64,000 nucleotides of DNA from Nageia nagi. Taxonomy: Eukaryota > Pinophyta. The notes under the pieces were generated by a model, which saw only the letters and a list, made by a program, of their open reading frames with translations, did not search any database and was not told the origin of the DNA. The DNA lies in NCBI GenBank assembly GCA_050084985.1, contig JBITNC010000001.1, positions 57,784,001 through 57,848,000 on the forward strand, written 5' to 3'. The position numbers and the translations under genes were made by a program. This document shows positions 61,210-64,000 of this stretch, piece by piece (the stretch's first letter is position 1; each line of letters starts with the position of its first letter).

Positions 61210-61281
61210 GCTATCTTATCTCAATTAGTAGAGTGCATGACTTATAACCACATGGTTGTGCGTTCGATTCCCATAGATGAC
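61210..61281 (+). pseudogene. tRNA-Lys-like pseudogene (possible SINE head)
   Basis: 72 bases resemble plant tRNA-Lys: A-box-like tatctcaattagtagag, a loop CTTATAA where tRNA-Lys(UUU) has CTTTTAA, and B-box-like gcgttcgattccc. The acceptor ends pair at six of seven positions (one wobble) and the T stem at four of five, but the anticodon stem is broken, so it is not functional. No CCA, and no T-run terminator directly after. Either a decayed tRNA gene or the head of a SINE. Confidence 0.55.
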
Positions 61282-61299
61282 ATAAAATTCAATGAGAGC

Positions 61300-63028
61300 A
61301 TCTATGTTCATGTATTTCTACTATTGATACTTAAATTTGACTATGTATTTCAAAAGTATATCAATTTATGTATCTAAAATATTTAATATTAATAAGAGTT
61401 ATATTTATGTATTTCTCCTTATTCCAATTATATTTGCATGGTAATAAGAGTTTGAGCAATATCCCGTTTCTATTTATTTTATTACAATTCATAATGATAT
61501 CCTTAAATGCGACAAGGTATCCCAAAATATTAGGTATCTATTTCTTATATATTTAACCATTAATAACCTCCTTAGTTATTTATTCCTCTCCTATATATCC
61601 TTCACTTTTTTATCCAACCCTGTATATTCTTCATCTTTTAATCATTGTTCACCAACTACTTTATAGTTTTTAATATTATTCAATTGCTCACCTATAGTTT
61701 CATATTGTCTATGTTGAAGTTCTCCCTCGTAACCTTCTCTTTCAATGATAACCATCACTATATCAATCTTCCTTAGATGATGAATTTCCTCCTCATCCAC
61801 TTGTTCCATATTGTTATTTATATTAATATTTTATGGGATATTTTCCTCTTAGAACTCTAGTTTTCTATTGTTATCATCTAGGTACTATCATTAATTTAAT
61901 TACCATTCTTTCTTTTAGGGCATATTATAATATTATGCCATTCCTAAGAGCATATTAGGTATCTTTTTGATTTAAATATAATAGATATATAGCAAGGTAA
62001 AGGAATTCTTAATATTCCTAATATGAAGTTCCATATTCCTAATAGAAATATGAAGTTACATACTCTAGTTCATGATTTAATATCATTATCACTAATCATA
62101 AATAATGATTATTATCATCTATGCATATGCTCCTAATCATAAATGTTATGGGAATGTGTCTGTGGACCTATTCATAACTTTGATGTTGGAGAAATTTCTT
62201 TATTACTATTTATTACATGTTATATGCCATGGATGCACGTTTTTTTCCTTATACATTTTTACATTTAATATTATATGTGTAGTAAAAACCACTTAATTAG
62301 GTAATAATTGTGTGATTTATTTGTATAAATATCAATAGGTATCTTGTGACGTATTAGTAATAGTATTATGGAATAGGTATAACATTCAACATTGTATTTG
62401 TTTATCTATATATTTTAGTGAGTATCATGTAATGTATTTGTTGGAGCTAGATTACAAATATATTAGTTATGTTCAACAAATCATTTTTGGTGTAAATATG
62501 CATGCATACTATAATGAAAAACATTACATTATGATTTTGTTATACATACATAATTTTATTCATGTATTATTTTTAATTCCTATGTAACTTTGTAGGAACT
62601 TTTAACTCATATATTTCTATTGCATTATAATGAATACTAGGATAGGATCTCATCAAATTCATCATTTTTCACCACTTTGGTAAACTTATTGTGATGATCC
62701 AAATATTTATTGATTTTTGAATTTTTATTAAATATGACATGTTTAAAAAAGATGAATTTATTATGTAAGTATACCTTATACACCTAATTGTAAACTTGTA
62801 AACCTATAAACTTGTTGTTTAGTTATCTTGTAGACTTACAATAATTGTGTGAAAAATACATAACATAACAAAATCATAATCATTATTTGAAAAAGTACAT
62901 GTAATGTAATAGATCTAGTCCATGTAATAACATAACAACATCAAAAAAATAATATGTCCAAAGTCCATGTAGTCCATGTGTAATAAAATAATAACATCAT
63001 GTATGTGTCCAAAGTCAAGAGTCATAAG
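61300..63028. other. AT-rich DNA, nothing recognised
   Basis: No coding homology, LTR or tandem structure seen between the tRNA-like sequence and the repeat at 63029. Confidence 0.55.
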
Positions 63029-63236
63029 TCCACAATATCCAAAGTTTAAAGTCCACAATAAAGTCCAAATTCCACATACATAATGATCTATAACTAACAT
63101 ACCAAAACAACAAGTACATAATCAATCCAAAATCCATAATATCTAAAGTACAAAGTCCACAATAAAGTCCAAAGTCCACATACATCATGATCTATAACTA
63201 ACATATCAAAACAACAACTACATAATCAATCCTATA
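63029..63236. repeat. 104-bp tandem duplication
   Basis: tccacaatatccaaag (63029) recurs as tccataatatctaaag (63133); both copies run through agtccacaataaagtcc, gatctataactaacat and acataatcaatcc. Shorter aagtcca motifs continue to the left. It lies directly 3' of the last exon of the minus-strand gene. Confidence 0.88.
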
Positions 63237-63241
63237 TCTAT

Positions 63242-63938
63242 CTATGTAGGTCTAGATGTGTCTCCATCATCAATCCTCCTCCTCTTGTCAACCAATGCAG
63301 ATGCCTCCTATTGTATAACACAAATCAACTTAAGTTAGCATATATATTATCATTCATACTTGTAGTCCCTTTAAATATTTTATAAAATAAATTTAATCTA
63401 TCTACAAGTTTTAAAAATGCACATAAATATTACCATATCATGATGTTGAGATCCTTCCTTAGTAACTATGTCATGTTGTACAGATGATGTATCGATCTCA
63501 TCAAGATGAAATGCATGAGAAATAACATCCTACAAGATCAAATAAAAACTATTGAATAAAAGTGGAGTTTTAAATGGGTATAGATTTGTAATACCTATAA
63601 ATTTCATGCACATACACAATACAATGTATTTTAGGTAACTAAAATGAAGTAGACATATGGGTGATCACCTATGCAGTGGTGGACATTGAAGGCTTAGCCA
63701 TCGACATGGCCTCTTGTCAGTTGAATGCATTCATCTCAGAATGGAGATATACCTAGAATATGAAATTTATTTTTGACATACACATGTACATATTTAGATA
63801 TGAATAATATCTAACAAAATTAATATGGAAAAATATTAAACTCAACATATTTGTTTACATAAAATAGTATGTCATAGATCTAGGAGTCGATGTCATAAAA
63901 GCTTTATGAGATGCACCTAAAGTGGAGCCTCCCATCGT
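63242..63938 (-). CDS. Four 3'-terminal exons of an unidentified minus-strand gene
   Basis: Exons at 63859-63938 (80 bases), 63669-63752 (84), 63434-63529 (96) and 63242-63307 (66) all have AG acceptors and GT donors (for example TTGATCTTGTAG/GATG and GATATG/GTAATA). The three downstream junctions keep one frame. The last two exons are fully open: DVISHAFHLDEIDTSSVQHD... then EASALVDKRRRIDDGDTSRP with a TAG stop at 63242-63244. The two upstream exons read YDILFY/VYLHSEMNAFN*QEAMSMAKP and contain Gln- or Trp-type stops, so the copy is probably decayed. The KRRR motif is nuclear-signal-like. No family recognised; the 5' part lies right of the window. Confidence 0.5.
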
Positions 63939-64000
63939 CTACGATAAAACATGTAAAGGTGTTTAAATTTTAAATTAAGTATACATGTAGTTCAAATTAA

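Noticed and set aside
61210-61281. Functional tRNA gene
   Set aside because: The anticodon stem does not pair and the anticodon loop is altered.

Overview
The window looks like intergenic DNA from a large, repeat-filled plant nuclear genome. The evidence is plant-type LTR retrotransposons (Ty1/copia and Ty3/gypsy of the Tat/dual-RNase-H kind), plant L1-like LINEs, plant mobile domain (PMD) genes and a TTTAGGG-type telomere-like tract. The DNA is very AT-rich (about 30% G+C by eye) and CpG is almost absent. Nearly every recognisable coding frame is broken mainly by stops of the CAG/CAA to TAG/TAA, CGA to TGA and TGG to TAG/TGA type, the expected footprint of heavy cytosine methylation followed by deamination. 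A gymnosperm with a giant genome fits best; a very GC-poor lineage such as Welwitschia would suit, but this is a guess. I see no intact host gene.

Layout. (1) 1-13815: a minus-strand Ty3/gypsy element (LTR, PBS, gag, protease, an RNase-H-like domain upstream of RT, RT, RNase H, integrase); its 3' LTR lies off the left edge. A 5.5-kb plus-strand LINE (1482-7011) is inserted in its integrase and flanked by a 16-bp target-site duplication. (2) 13816-17507: AT-rich DNA with alternating purine/pyrimidine arrays. (3) 17508-26503: a complete but dead Ty1/copia element, with two 503-bp LTRs differing at about 39 positions by hand count and an unusually long 3.3-kb leader. (4) 27197-33018: an LTR element without gag-pol that carries an acidic sense ORF and an antisense PMD gene. 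(5) 33019-34567: the start of a dispersed repeat with a possible terminal inverted repeat, then a small basic ORF ending in a good splice donor. (6) 35101-53956: an 18.9-kb Tat-like Ty3/gypsy element with an exact TAGTT duplication, gag, pol with two RNase H domains, an unknown sense ORF and an antisense PMD gene. (7) 54056-55030: a degenerate telomere-like tract. (8) 55119-57278: a minus-strand poly(A) insertion with an exact 19-bp duplication. (9) 57413-61011: a decayed transposase-like gene of an uncharacterised HGKG-motif family, interrupted by a second, inverted copy of the 33-kb repeat. (10) 61031-61281: a polypyrimidine tandem repeat and a tRNA-Lys-like pseudogene. (11) 63242-63938: four small minus-strand exons with consistent splice sites and phase, the 3' end of an unidentified gene leaving the window.

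How it fits together. The retroelements are nested parasites, each decayed in place. The most interesting reading is that 33.0-61.0 kb is one old DNA transposon or transposase-like gene whose first intron was later expanded by the 18.9-kb retrotransposon and the 2.2-kb poly(A) insertion. The other notable point is that two different LTR elements carry a PMD gene in antisense, one of them with no gag-pol at all.
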